Assembly (NCBI GenBank): GCA_038848005.1
Contig: JAWCNZ010000018.1
Span: 1 to 27,979, forward strand
Origin: JAWCNN01 sp038848005
GTDB lineage: Archaea; Thermoproteota; Bathyarchaeia; Bathyarchaeales; Bathycorpusculaceae
DNA length: 27,979 bases
Reading direction: 5' to 3'
Numbering within the stretch: the stretch's first letter is position 1; the number at the start of each line of letters is the position of its first letter. The position numbers and the translations under genes are program-made. Of this stretch, positions 1-7,712 are shown piece after piece. The notes beneath the pieces were generated by a model that had not been told where the DNA came from, searched no databases, and worked only from the letters and a program-made list of their open reading frames with translations.

Positions 1-8
1 CTTTGGGC

Positions 9-164
9 ATGTGTTTGGAATGTGGGGGTTCTCTTGTTAGGGTGGAGGGCGAAGTTGTCTGCGTTAAGTGTGGAATGGTTTGGGGCTTTGAAAATGTTGA
101 TGAAAGTATCCCCTTTCCAGAGGAAGGTGAAGCAAGGGCTCTATCTAATGCCCAAGAAGTCTGA
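9..164 (+). CDS. TFIIB-like zinc-ribbon small protein or fragment
   Basis: A 51-residue frame from ATG to TGA encodes CLECG near residue 2, then GEVVCVKCG about 13 residues later. These two CxxC knuckles, with GEVVC between them, are the pattern of the N-terminal zinc ribbon of archaeal TFB. No cyclin-fold repeats follow, because the frame stops at 162-164. The frame is also open upstream to the window edge (ttg ggc before the ATG), so the true start may lie outside. After the stop, another frame reads NYSRVGKGAKPAHLIF, which could be a shifted continuation, but I cannot prove it. It may be a free-standing zinc ribbon or a decayed TFB paralogue. The zinc-ribbon call is fairly good; the extent is uncertain. 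Confidence 0.45.
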   Translation: MCLECGGSLVRVEGEVVCVKCGMVWGFENVDESIPFPEEGEARALSNAQEV

Positions 165-165
165 G

Positions 166-186
166 CCCAACTACTCAAGAGTTGGG
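166..186. repeat. 7-bp inverted repeat (hairpin) just after the zinc-ribbon stop
   Basis: CCCAACT at 166-172 and AGTTGGG at 180-186 are perfectly complementary around a 7-nt loop, starting one base after the TGA. No U-run follows, so a classical terminator is not supported. From here to about 365 the sequence is AT-rich with no further gene that I can support; TATA-like stretches around 300-345 probably serve the gene starting at 366. Confidence 0.35.
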
Positions 187-365
187 AAGGGCGCAAAACC
201 AGCGCACTTAATATTTTGCTTTTTGTTCCGGCTGAAGAAAATTATGTATGGATATGCTGGTGAATTCATTTTCATTCTTTAAGTGTTTTTAACAGTTTAT
301 TTTTAAAAGTGTTGCCTTATTTTTCAACGTTAAGCTTTTAACATAGCGAGTGAGATTCTATCAAG

Positions 366-1427
366 ATGTTTCACGCTGAGGTTCAAGAAAATTGGGTTCC
401 AATGGACGGTGACACATTTGTAACGCTAGATGGCTTCGTATTTAACGTTTTCGGGTATGAACATCCGAAGGAACGGGTTTTCTCCTTTCTAAAGTATGTT
501 CCATCACGTTTTAAGGAACTTTTTAACGTTCCCTTTTTAGAGAGGATGTGGCGTTACGGTGAACTTGAACTTTTTAGAGCTGAAAAACTTTATACAGCGG
601 GAAACTACGAGACTTTTCTTGAAGTTTTCCGAGAAAACTTTTCAGATTACGTGTATTTTTGTCCTTTCAGAAAAAAAGAAGTTATCAGTGTTCCTTTAAG
701 TCATATTAAACGAGTGTATGTTCCAAAAGAGTGTCTTGATGCTTTAAGAAGGTATGAACGGAAAGATGGATTGCAGAAGTTAACTTTAGACCTTATCAAT
801 TTGATTTCAGATGAATCGAAAGTCGCTATCGAAGATTTTGGCGTTCATGGTTCTATAGCCTTAAACATGCACACAGCGGGATCGGACATCGACATCGTTG
901 TTTATGGAGGACAGAACTTCCGAAAGGTCGAAGCAGCCATAAAAAAGCTTGTAGATGAGAAAACATTAACCTACGTTTTCAACAACCGTTTGGACGTTGC
1001 AAGACGCTACAAGGGGCGCTATATGGATAAGATTTTCATGTATAATGCCGTTCGCAAGCTGGAAGAAGTTAACTCAAAATATGGAGAATACAGTTACACG
1101 CCAATAGCGCCTATAAAACTCTGTTGCACTGTTAAAGATGACGGTGAAGCAATGTTTCGCCCAGCCATCTACGAGATTGGGAACTGCCAGCTGAAAAACG
1201 TGGGCTTCGCTATTCAGAAAGATGTTTTCCCAACAGCCGTTGTTTCGATGATTGGATGCTACAGAAACATTGCCAGAAAAGGCGACAAAATTGAAGTTTC
1301 TGGAATGCTTGAACGAGTGGAAAAAGTCGACACACATGAGATTTCGTATCAAGTTGTTGTGGGAACAGCGAAAAGCGAGGAAGAGTATATTTGGCCAGTT
1401 CAAAGCTTAGAGACAGAGACGCCATAA
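366..1427 (+). CDS. Predicted nucleotidyltransferase, COG1665-like, paralogue 1
   Basis: This 353-aa protein carries the polymerase-beta-type nucleotidyltransferase signature: G162-S163, then S173-D174-I175-D176 followed by VVYG. The two aspartates would bind metal. The overall pattern (GSxxLxxH, SDIDxxVYG, and a later VKDDGEAMFRP segment) matches the archaeal predicted nucleotidyltransferases of COG1665, whose substrate is unknown. An N-terminal GYEHP segment is shared with the two following paralogues. The start at 366 has a weak GTGAG upstream; an internal ATG at 402 would align better with the paralogues' N-termini. The end overlaps the next gene by 37 bases, implying co-transcription. 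Identity of the fold is good; the reaction is not known. Confidence 0.85.
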   Translation: MFHAEVQENWVPMDGDTFVTLDGFVFNVFGYEHPKERVFSFLKYVPSRFKELFNVPFLERMWRYGELELFRAEKLYTAGNYETFLEVFRENFSDYVYFCPFRKKEVISVPLSHIKRVYVPKECLDALRRYERKDGLQKLTLDLINLISDESKVAIEDFGVHGSIALNMHTAGSDIDIVVYGGQNFRKVEAAIKKLVDEKTLTYVFNNRLDVARRYKGRYMDKIFMYNAVRKLEEVNSKYGEYSYTPIAPIKLCCTVKDDGEAMFRPAIYEIGNCQLKNVGFAIQKDVFPTAVVSMIGCYRNIARKGDKIEVSGMLERVEKVDTHEISYQVVVGTAKSEEEYIWPVQSLETETP

Positions 1428-2458
1428 TAACGAGGGAAGGCTTAATCTTTAGGGTTTATGGTTACACGCATCCGCTTGAGGGGTATGTATGCGATTTAGA
1501 ATATGCGCCAGCGGAGGTTTTCAAATCTGAAAATCCAAAAGCCTTTAGAACTGATGGAAAAAGTATTTTCTACAAGTTTTATGGGAATGAGGGTTGGCGT
1601 TTTATTGAAGGGAAATTTCCAAAATACATGATTGTTCACGAACAATTGGGCAAAAAAGTTTTGGGCGTTAAAAAGCCAGACATAGCCGAAATAAGAAAGC
1701 CAGAGGAAAAGCTTATTGAACTTCTTGGAAAAGAGTTGAAAGACGAACTGTCAATGGCTTTACAAAGGGTTATTGAAACAGTGACGGCGTGTTCTGGTTT
1801 ATCCAAAACAAATTTTGGAGTTTTTGGGTCAATGCTTCACGGTTTTCATCATCCAAAATTTTCTGATATAGACCTAATCGTTTATGGACGACGAAACACC
1901 GAGCGTTTACGCACAGTTTTAAACGATTTGTATATGGATTCCACTTCTCATTTGCAAAATGAGTTTGAAACTGGCGAATCCATAAGTGGAAAGAACTGGC
2001 GTTTTAAAAACATAACCCCACAAGAGTTTATTTGGCATCAAAAGAGGAAAACGATTTATGGAGTTTTCAAGGATGAAAACTCAAAGCGAAAGATAAAGGT
2101 TGAGTTTGAACCTGTCAAGGAGTGGAGCGAAATTCGAAATGAAAATGGCGAAGTTGAAAAAGTGATGCAATGTGGATGGGTTGGGGCTATTCTGTACGTA
2201 AAAGACGACGGCGACAACCTTTTCATGCCATCTATTTATGGCGTGGAAACACTAGAGCTCCTATATGGACCAAAAGTTGAAGACATCACGAGAGTCGTTT
2301 CTTATCTTGAAGAGTTTAGAATGCAAGCGTGGAAAGACGAAACTGTTTATGTTGAGGGAAATCTTGAAAAAATTGAAACTCAAAATGGAAGTTTCCACCA
2401 AATAACATTAACTTATGGACCAAAATATTACGAACAAGTTCTCAAAGTTGTAAAATAG
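1391..2458 (+). CDS. Predicted nucleotidyltransferase, COG1665-like, paralogue 2
   Basis: This 355-aa paralogue has G146-S147 and D159-I160-D161 in SDIDLIVYG, so the metal-binding motif is intact. The conserved downstream block reads VKDDGDNLFMPSIYG, equivalent to VKDDGEAMFRPAIYE in the preceding gene. It starts with TTG at 1391 inside the end of the previous gene. GAGG at 1377-1380, 10 bases upstream, supports this start, and the N-terminal KLRDRDAIITREG aligns with QLREGDLIESIEN of the inverted third copy. It contains a charged insertion after the catalytic motif (about residues 190-230) absent from the other two. Function unknown beyond predicted nucleotidyl transfer. Confidence 0.85.
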   Translation: MASSKLRDRDAIITREGLIFRVYGYTHPLEGYVCDLEYAPAEVFKSENPKAFRTDGKSIFYKFYGNEGWRFIEGKFPKYMIVHEQLGKKVLGVKKPDIAEIRKPEEKLIELLGKELKDELSMALQRVIETVTACSGLSKTNFGVFGSMLHGFHHPKFSDIDLIVYGRRNTERLRTVLNDLYMDSTSHLQNEFETGESISGKNWRFKNITPQEFIWHQKRKTIYGVFKDENSKRKIKVEFEPVKEWSEIRNENGEVEKVMQCGWVGAILYVKDDGDNLFMPSIYGVETLELLYGPKVEDITRVVSYLEEFRMQAWKDETVYVEGNLEKIETQNGSFHQITLTYGPKYYEQVLKVVK

Positions 2459-2459
2459 G

Positions 2460-3479
2460 CTATTGCTTCCTCAAAATCATGTAATCTGAGGGTTTGTTTC
2501 CAAGAAGCAACCTAAAATATTCTTGACTTCCCCTGTAATCCAGTACTTTCTCAATTTTTCCTTGTGCAACCACTTTTTCGCCTTTTCTGGCTTGTTCACA
2601 GAATCTTCCTCGAAAAGAGACTATCTCTCTTATTGAGTCAATTTTGGGTCCTTCGATGATTTTTACGTTTTGGATTTTGTATTTGCACGGTGTAAAAATC
2701 GCTTCTGAATCATCAACAACTACCGCCTCAATCTTTGCATAGCCACAATTCCTATAGCATACATCGCCATATTTTTCGTTTATTTCATTCCAGTCCCTAA
2801 CAAAGCGGATGAAATAGTCTATTCCCATAAACTTGCCCTGCAAAACTTTTCTAGACTCCAACGTGACAAAATCTTTGAAATTCATAAGCGTGTCCCTTGA
2901 ACGAAAATCAAACAACACACGTAAATCCCCTAGACTGTAACGCTTGAAAGGTGTTTTATCGCTTTCTATGAGTTTCTGCAACGCCGAGTAAACTTTGCGA
3001 CAATTTTCAGAGCCGTAAACTATTGGGTCAATGTCTGATTTTTGAGTGTGCATTTTAACTAAAATTGAACCTGAAATTCCCATTTTGTTCCATGGCACAT
3101 TTGCAGTTTCTTTTAAAATTTTAAGACATTGCAAAGCCGCCGTCTCTAACCCGTCAAGGGTTTGGCTGTTCCTAAGCTCTTTTAGGCGATTAACTGGACT
3201 GTAAACTTGCCGCACTCTTTTTAACGGTATTATGCAAAGTTCTTCATCAAAAACATCGTTGTAAACAACATATCTTGGAAAATTTTTCTTTAAAAACTCG
3301 AAACGTTCACTCATACCATAAATCTTCCTATATCTAACACCTCTGTGCTGACGAGAACCATTCAAATCTGGAATAAAACGTGGAAAGGCGATTACCCCAT
3401 TTGAAGGATGAACTAAACCTTTCACATCGAATATTATGTTTTCGATGGATTCTATTAGGTCTCCTTCTCTTAACTGCAT
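2460..3479 (-). CDS. Predicted nucleotidyltransferase, COG1665-like, paralogue 3 (inverted)
   Basis: This 339-aa paralogue is on the opposite strand and ends one base from the stop of paralogue 2, so the two converge. Its motif is G137-S138 with D149-I150-D151 in SDIDPIVYG; the residue after the second Asp is Pro where the others have Ile or Leu. The later block VVDDSEAIFTPCKY corresponds to the conserved DD-E/D-F-P-Y segment of the other two. Its ATG lies 13 bases from the end of the ECF-transporter gene upstream on the same strand, so the two may be co-transcribed. Molecular function is unknown; catalytic residues look intact. Confidence 0.85.
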   Translation of the reverse strand: MQLREGDLIESIENIIFDVKGLVHPSNGVIAFPRFIPDLNGSRQHRGVRYRKIYGMSERFEFLKKNFPRYVVYNDVFDEELCIIPLKRVRQVYSPVNRLKELRNSQTLDGLETAALQCLKILKETANVPWNKMGISGSILVKMHTQKSDIDPIVYGSENCRKVYSALQKLIESDKTPFKRYSLGDLRVLFDFRSRDTLMNFKDFVTLESRKVLQGKFMGIDYFIRFVRDWNEINEKYGDVCYRNCGYAKIEAVVVDDSEAIFTPCKYKIQNVKIIEGPKIDSIREIVSFRGRFCEQARKGEKVVAQGKIEKVLDYRGSQEYFRLLLGNKPSDYMILRKQ

Positions 3480-3492
3480 AGTTTTCCTTGCT

Positions 3493-4317
3493 TTATGATG
3501 CCGATTTCTCTATTTTGTCTTCTATTATAGACTTCTCGGTTATAATCCATTCCGTATTTTTAAGACTTCTAATCAGCGGGACGGCGATGATTGTCGCCAA
3601 CACAGCTTGAATGAGTCTTATTGCTGGATAAACAAATGGGCTTATGACAAAAAGGAAACGAACACCTTCAACAGAAATGCCAAAAATGGACTCATAAACT
3701 ATTGGTAGGGCGAAAACGTTACATCCCCACATATTATCTGCTTGGTTTCCAATGAAAGCCAACAAGAAAAATAAAATTGGAATGTTCTTTGAAGTGGAAA
3801 GTCTTTTGGCAAATTTGACGCTGGGTACAATCAGAAAAAGCGCAATGACTTTATCCCATAACACGGCTGCTGGCACATAATAAGTTGGCATTTCAAAAGT
3901 TTCACTTGGATTGTAAGGATTGAACACTTTACCGTAGCCTGTTATAGGCTGAGACGGTGGCGAAAACAAGAAGGCTAAAATCAACAAGCTGAACAAAGCA
4001 AAAGCCCACTTCCACCTTCTATAAAAAATGAGACCAACCACTAAAGCATTTAATGGTGGAGAAAGCAGGAAAGGCGCACCGTAGGGACTAAAACTTCCAG
4101 GAGGCAACATCCACGTTATGAAAGCTCCTAAAAAAGCGGCGGACGCTCCCAAATATGGTCCTAAAATAAATCCGAAAATTGATGCAATTAAAGCTTCAAG
4201 TTGAATCTTCAAATCCGAAAGCCCAACTGCGGGTATATGCGGCGATATCAACGACAAAACATAGTAAAGTGCGGCAAAAACAGCTACTAACGCCACATGA
4301 CGACTTGAAATTTTCAT
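3493..4317 (-). CDS. ECF transporter S component (vitamin-type uptake)
   Basis: This 274-aa integral membrane protein has about six or more hydrophobic segments and opens with MKISSRHVALVAVFAALYYV, the usual first helix of S components. It continues with the IQLEALIASIFGFILGPYLG signature seen in energy-coupling-factor substrate-binding subunits of the ThiT/BioY/QueT type. S components bind one vitamin or metabolite and pair with shared EcfT and EcfA subunits, which are not in this window. At 274 residues it is longer than the usual 170-200, with an extracellular-type loop around residues 118-150. Its promoter region contains two palindromes shared with the divergent CitG-like gene, which suggests a common substrate or regulator. 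Substrate cannot be told from sequence alone. Confidence 0.75.
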   Translation of the reverse strand: MKISSRHVALVAVFAALYYVLSLISPHIPAVGLSDLKIQLEALIASIFGFILGPYLGASAAFLGAFITWMLPPGSFSPYGAPFLLSPPLNALVVGLIFYRRWKWAFALFSLLILAFLFSPPSQPITGYGKVFNPYNPSETFEMPTYYVPAAVLWDKVIALFLIVPSVKFAKRLSTSKNIPILFFLLAFIGNQADNMWGCNVFALPIVYESIFGISVEGVRFLFVISPFVYPAIRLIQAVLATIIAVPLIRSLKNTEWIITEKSIIEDKIEKSAS

Positions 4318-4331
4318 TTAGACCATCCTAT

Positions 4332-4363
4332 GTAATTTATTACTTTACTGTGTAATTTTTTAC
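4332..4363. promoter_or_regulatory. Tandem palindromic operator in divergent promoter region
   Basis: GTAATTTATTAC at 4332-4343 and GTAATTTTTTAC at 4352-4363 are two near-identical inverted repeats whose starts are exactly 20 bp apart, about two helical turns. They lie in the 90-bp gap between the divergently transcribed ECF S component and the CitG-like gene, with a TATA-like TTAATAAG nearby at about 4370-4377. The arrangement suggests a dimeric regulator binding on one DNA face. The regulator is unknown. Confidence 0.55.
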
Positions 4364-4407
4364 GCAACATTAATAAGCCTTTCCATCCATGTCTATGAAG
4401 ATGGAAG

Positions 4408-5364
4408 TTGCAGCCGCACATATATGAAAAGGCGAAATTTGTTTCACAGTGTCTTGAACTAGCCATTCTCTTTGAAGTTGGCGCTGATAAGCCTGGAAAC
4501 GTGAATTTGATCGTGGGTTTTGAGGGTACAAACCACGCACATTTTTTCGCTTCAGCTGTTGCTGCCTCGCCCTATTTTGAAGTTGCGGCAGAGAGGGGTT
4601 TGGCTTTTTCTAGAAGTGAAATGAGCATTAAGGATGTGAATGTGGGGCAACTCATAAAGGATTGTGTTTCAGCAATTAATTCCTGGCAGAACGGCGGCAA
4701 CACCCTTCTTGGAACGATAATACTTTTTATGCCAGTGGCTGTTGCTGCTGGAGCGACGCCTCAAAAAGGAGACAATGCTTTCGACATTGCCGAGTTGAGG
4801 CGAAACTTAAAAATGGTTGTAGAATCCACAACGCCCGAAGATGCCGTGAACCTTTACGAGGCAATAAAAATTGCTAAGCCATCTGGTCTTGGAAAAGCTC
4901 CAGAACTTGACGTCAACGACCCAAACTCAGTAAACAGAATACTCACAGAGAGAATTTCGCTTTTTCAAATTTTCAAAATAGCTGCAAGCTATGATAATGT
5001 CTGTTCCGAATGGGTCAACAATTACCCAATAACTTTTGACTTTGCCTATCCACACTTGAAAAGGCAGATTAAAGAAACTGGAAATTTAGACATAGCCATA
5101 ACACATACGTTTCTTAAAGTTTTAGCTGAATACCCTGACTCTTTCATAGCTCGAAAAGTCGGCATAGAAAAAGCCCGTGAAGTTTCGCTGATGGCGCGTG
5201 AAACCCTCAATTTAGGAGGGCTAAAAACCGAAGCTGGCAAAGAAAAACTGCGCAACTTTGATTTGATGCTTAGAAATTCAGACAGCCTACTAAATCCGGG
5301 AACAACAGCAGACATAATTGCCGCGGCCTTAGCCTTAGTAATTCTAGTCGGATACAGACCATGA
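4408..5364 (+). CDS. CitG/MdcB-family triphosphoribosyl-dephospho-CoA synthase-like protein
   Basis: This 318-aa protein has the family marks: an N-terminal VGADKPGNVN segment (about residues 25-34), GGNTLLGTIILFMPVA (about 96-111), and a C-terminal NPGTTADIIAAAL. Characterised members (CitG, MdcB) make 2'-(5''-triphosphoribosyl)-3'-dephospho-CoA from ATP and dephospho-CoA as the prosthetic-group precursor of citrate or malonate lyases. Archaeal members usually lack such lyases and their role is unclear; no lyase is seen here. The start is TTG at 4408, since an in-frame TGA at 4396-4398 blocks extension. A TATA-like TTAATAAG lies about 35 bases upstream, so a nearly leaderless mRNA is possible. 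The shared operator region links it to the ECF S component. Confidence 0.8.
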   Translation: MQPHIYEKAKFVSQCLELAILFEVGADKPGNVNLIVGFEGTNHAHFFASAVAASPYFEVAAERGLAFSRSEMSIKDVNVGQLIKDCVSAINSWQNGGNTLLGTIILFMPVAVAAGATPQKGDNAFDIAELRRNLKMVVESTTPEDAVNLYEAIKIAKPSGLGKAPELDVNDPNSVNRILTERISLFQIFKIAASYDNVCSEWVNNYPITFDFAYPHLKRQIKETGNLDIAITHTFLKVLAEYPDSFIARKVGIEKAREVSLMARETLNLGGLKTEAGKEKLRNFDLMLRNSDSLLNPGTTADIIAAALALVILVGYRP

Positions 5365-5589
5365 CTGTCCTTTATCAGCTTTATTATGGAAAATTTCACG
5401 AATTTCACAATGATCGTGACAACTAAGGCTCAACGACAGTGCAGGACAACCAAACATATACTCCTCCTCATATCTTTTTGAAAAATTGCTGTATTCTTTT
5501 AATGTCCTTAACCGAAAAATTAAACATAGAATGAGTTTTGAAGCGTAAATTAAAATGAGCGCATTCTGTTTGGTATCTGGAGGTAATTT

Positions 5590-5884
5590 ATGGTCTTGAA
5601 GATTAAGAAGGAGCATTTAGATGAAATATTCGAGTTTGCTAGGAAGTGCCACCCTATAGAAGCTTGTGGAATTTTGGTCGGCAATGTGAAGGGAGAGGAA
5701 AAGATTGTTGAGAAAGTCTATCGCACAAAATCTGGTTGCTCTTCTTCCGCATAACAGATTGATCCGATAGAACAATTGAAAGTTTTTGGGTAGGCAGAGC
5801 TTCAGAGCTTGGATGTTTTAGGGTTTTATCATAGCCATCCATACAGGGACTCCTTCTGATCCCCATGAATTTTCAAATTTTAAA
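5590..5884 (+). pseudogene. JAMM/MPN+ metalloprotease pseudogene
   Basis: A strong GGAGGT precedes ATG 5590. The frame then encodes CHPIEACGILVGN (with the JAMM glutamate), and later GFYHSHP, the HxH part of the JAMM zinc site. Between them are two in-frame stops, TAA at 5752-5754 and TAG at 5791-5793. After HSHPY a one-base shift at about 5845 is needed to read GTPSDPHEFSN, which supplies the Ser and Asp of the motif. All zinc-site residues are thus still visible but cannot be made as one protein. The C-terminal part is missing; the sequence runs directly into a fragment of another gene. Archaeal JAMM proteins remove ubiquitin-like modifiers. The preceding stretch 5365-5589 shows no gene. 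Confidence 0.8.
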
Positions 5885-5987
5885 GTATAATGGTAGACCT
5901 ATGACAACAACCGAAGTTTATGACGCTCTAAAGCTTGTGCTTTTAGATAAAGCGCCTAAAAGGCAAGTGTTAACTTATGGCTCTTAA
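5874..5987 (+). pseudogene. C-terminal remnant of a 2-oxoacid:ferredoxin oxidoreductase alpha subunit (KorA-like)
   Basis: The frame ending at TAA 5985-5987 reads KYNGRPMTTTEVYDALK and ends APKRQVLTYGS. It resembles the very end of archaeal KorA-type alpha subunits, and it overlaps the start of a KorB-like reading frame exactly as an intact korA-korB pair would. No upstream part of the alpha subunit is present: the frame abuts the JAMM remnant, implying a deletion that removed the end of one gene and most of the next. The assignment rests mainly on the adjoining KorB fragment, so it is moderate. Confidence 0.5.
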
Positions 5988-6146
5988 GTGGACAGATTTC
6001 AAAACAGAGGTTTTCGTAGACTGGTGTCCAAGTGCGGAAACTTTGACATATTAGTGGCTTTGCAGATGGCTTTGGCTGAACTTGGACTTGAGCCTCACCG
6101 TGTAGTGTTGGTTTCTGGTATAGGCTGTTCTGGAAGGCTACAATGA
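5977..6146 (+). pseudogene. N-terminal remnant of 2-oxoacid:ferredoxin oxidoreductase beta subunit (KorB-like), frameshifted
   Basis: ATG 5977 starts a frame reading KTEVFVDWCP. A one-base deletion at about 6031-6033 then shifts to CGNFDILVALQMALAELGLE and on to VVLVSGIGCSG, before a TGA at 6144-6146. Together these match the start of archaeal KorB, where WCPGCGNFG holds cluster-binding cysteines and SGIGCSG begins the thiamine-diphosphate region. Everything after this point (most of the roughly 280-residue protein) is absent. It follows the KorA-like remnant with the usual stop/start overlap. Bases 6147-6205, up to the tRNA, contain nothing I can identify. Confidence 0.75.
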
Positions 6147-6208
6147 CTACAAAGTGTTCAGGAAACGCAAATAGGCTTATTCAAGAATGGGGACGCTGGA
6201 TTTTGTGG

Positions 6209-6284
6209 TGGGGTAGCTGGGATTTGAACCCAGGACCGCCAGCGCCCCAGGCTGGTATCCTTGACCAAGCTAGACGACTACCCC
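6209..6284 (-). tRNA. tRNA-Pro (anticodon GGG)
   Basis: On the minus strand the 76-nt sequence folds fully: acceptor GGGGTAG with CTACCCC, anticodon arm CCAGC-CTGGGGC-GCTGG with anticodon GGG, variable loop CGGTC, and T arm CTGGG-TTCAAAT-CCCAG. The discriminator is A, and CCA is encoded directly after it (6206-6208 on the plus strand). No intron is present. Adjacent decayed genes lie downstream of its 3' end. From 6285 to about 6496 I see only AT-rich DNA with promoter-like stretches. Confidence 0.95.
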
Positions 6285-6536
6285 ATATAACGGACGGTTA
6301 CCCTGACTATTTACGTTTTCTAAAAAGTTTGATGTCGTTTATTTCTGTTACGTATAAGTCGGCTTTTATAAGTTGCTTCCTTGCCAACTTTCAATTAGGC
6401 GTTATTTAATGGAAAAAAATTGTTATAAGCTTAAAAATAAATATCGGGCTATTATGGTGAAGTAGGGTTGTTTTATTGGGGATTTTTTGTTTTCTCATGA
6501 GCTTTGTGATTCTTTGGTTCTTTTCTTTGTTTTGTC

Positions 6537-7342
6537 TTGTCTTCTGCAGCTTTATTATTTTGCTCAAATGTTTTTCCCAGTTTTGTACGTATTATCCTTA
6601 TGGTTTTGTTGGTCACATCTTTTTCTATATTGCCGAGTTCTTTTTACTCTAATTTTTATGTGAAAGTTGTAAGGAACGCTTCTTTCTCTGATTTGGGATT
6701 TAAAAAATCGGAGATATGGAAGACTAACTGCATGACAGGCTTTATTTTTGCCATTTTCCATAACGCAGTCTACCTTGCCATTTCAATGTTTATCTTTAAA
6801 GTTAAGCGTGGCTATATGCTTCCAGCATATGTTCACATTCCCGTTTACTTCGCATTTTACCTGCTCATAAGCATTTCAGAAGAAGGAGTGTCTCGCGGCT
6901 GCATCCTTAGAGGGCTCCTTCAAAAACATAAGGCTTTAACATCAATATTTTTCTCATCCATGCTGTTTGGGCTATACCACATCAACTACATTAGGTTAGC
7001 TCTAAACTTCAGTCCTCTGGAAACGCTATTTCAAACAGCCTACGTTTTTCAATCCTTCACGCAGGACTTTTCCTAGCCTACTTCTACCATCACGCTAAAG
7101 GCAACATTTTAAGCCCTTTAAGATACCACTTCAGCCAAATGTTCTTCAACAGACCCTTCCTATGGACAGAAACACCGCTCACAACCGAAATAATCCTTTC
7201 AGCAATATCCTCAACATTAAACACCACACAAATAATTGCACCATTCCTCATTGGAAAACTCAAAAAGACAAAGGATTTTTTGGATTGCCGTGTTGCCAAT
7301 AGGGATAGGGGTCTCTCTAGGTTTTTTGGTTTTCTTCCTTGA
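6537..7342 (+). pseudogene. CPBP-family (CAAX-type) intramembrane metalloprotease, frame-disrupted
   Basis: The first frame (6537-7076) has hydrophobic segments, then SEEGVSRGCILRGLL, the CPBP EExxxR catalytic motif, and FGLYHINY, its second motif. It ends with a divergent tail after AYVF. Adding one T to the T5 tract at 7045-7049 would read AYVFSILHAGLFLAYFYHH, restoring the third conserved histidine region, and continue to TGA at 7340-7342. The intact protein would be near 268 residues. A hydrophobic segment in another frame from ATG 6497 may be the real N-terminus, needing a second shift. Members cleave prenylated or other membrane proteins, or act in bacteriocin immunity. It may be a true pseudogene or a sequencing error in the homopolymer. 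Confidence 0.7.
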
Positions 7343-7637
7343 GGTTTTTTGTTGATATTTCTCTTATAAGCGGTTCTTTTTTACCGCCTTCAATTTCTAT
7401 TTTCGCATTTGGATATTGCTGTTGAAGCTTTCGTTTAAGTGCGTTTACATCCGTGTCTTTTCCAACTTTCGCTTTGACTTTGGTACCTTCAGGCGTTTGC
7501 ACAACACTTATTGAGTATCCGCTTTCTGGAATTTCATCGAAAAATGTTTCCATCTCCTCGAATATTGAACCGCCAAACAAATCGTCTATAATGCTTCTTT
7601 TACGTTTTTTCTGGAAGGACACGGGCGTTCCTCCCAT
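7317..7637 (-). CDS. Conserved small protein of unknown function
   Basis: This protein of about 106 residues has a basic and then acidic N-terminus (KKRKRSIIDDLFGG), followed by a compact domain containing GYSISVVQTPEGTKVKAKVG and ending PNAKIEIEGGKK. The alternating pattern suggests a small alpha/beta domain. I do not recognise a family with a known role. ATG 7637 is preferred; a TTG at 7640 is in frame. It is divergent from purE across a short AT-rich promoter region, and its 3' end overlaps the tail of the protease remnant by 26 bases in convergent orientation. Coding character is convincing; function unknown. Confidence 0.7.
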   Translation of the reverse strand: MGGTPVSFQKKRKRSIIDDLFGGSIFEEMETFFDEIPESGYSISVVQTPEGTKVKAKVGKDTDVNALKRKLQQQYPNAKIEIEGGKKEPLIREISTKNLKEENQKT

Positions 7638-7712
7638 CAATCAAAATGGAAATTTTCTAACTTAAAAACTTAATTAATAGTAAGAGGTTTATGCTTATGG
7701 CGGTGAAAGGCT

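Noticed and set aside
99..166. Possible C/D box sRNA (TTGATGA ... CTGA)
   Set aside because: Box spacing is far too long and the sequence is explained by the zinc-ribbon coding frame.
22..282. 86-residue ORF at the window start
   Set aside because: It overlaps the zinc-ribbon frame in another phase; only its middle might be a shifted continuation, and no domain supports it as a whole.
5388..5415. Short direct repeat AATTTCAC in the gap before the JAMM remnant
   Set aside because: Eight bases twice in AT-rich DNA is not beyond chance and has no supporting context.
5590..5884. Stop-codon recoding (such as pyrrolysine at TAG) to rescue the JAMM gene
   Set aside because: One stop is TAA and a frameshift and truncation are also needed, so decay is simpler.
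6143..6409. Plus-strand ORF of 88 residues with GSWDLNPGPPAPQAG
   Set aside because: It is the antisense translation of the tRNA-Pro gene, a well-known spurious pattern.
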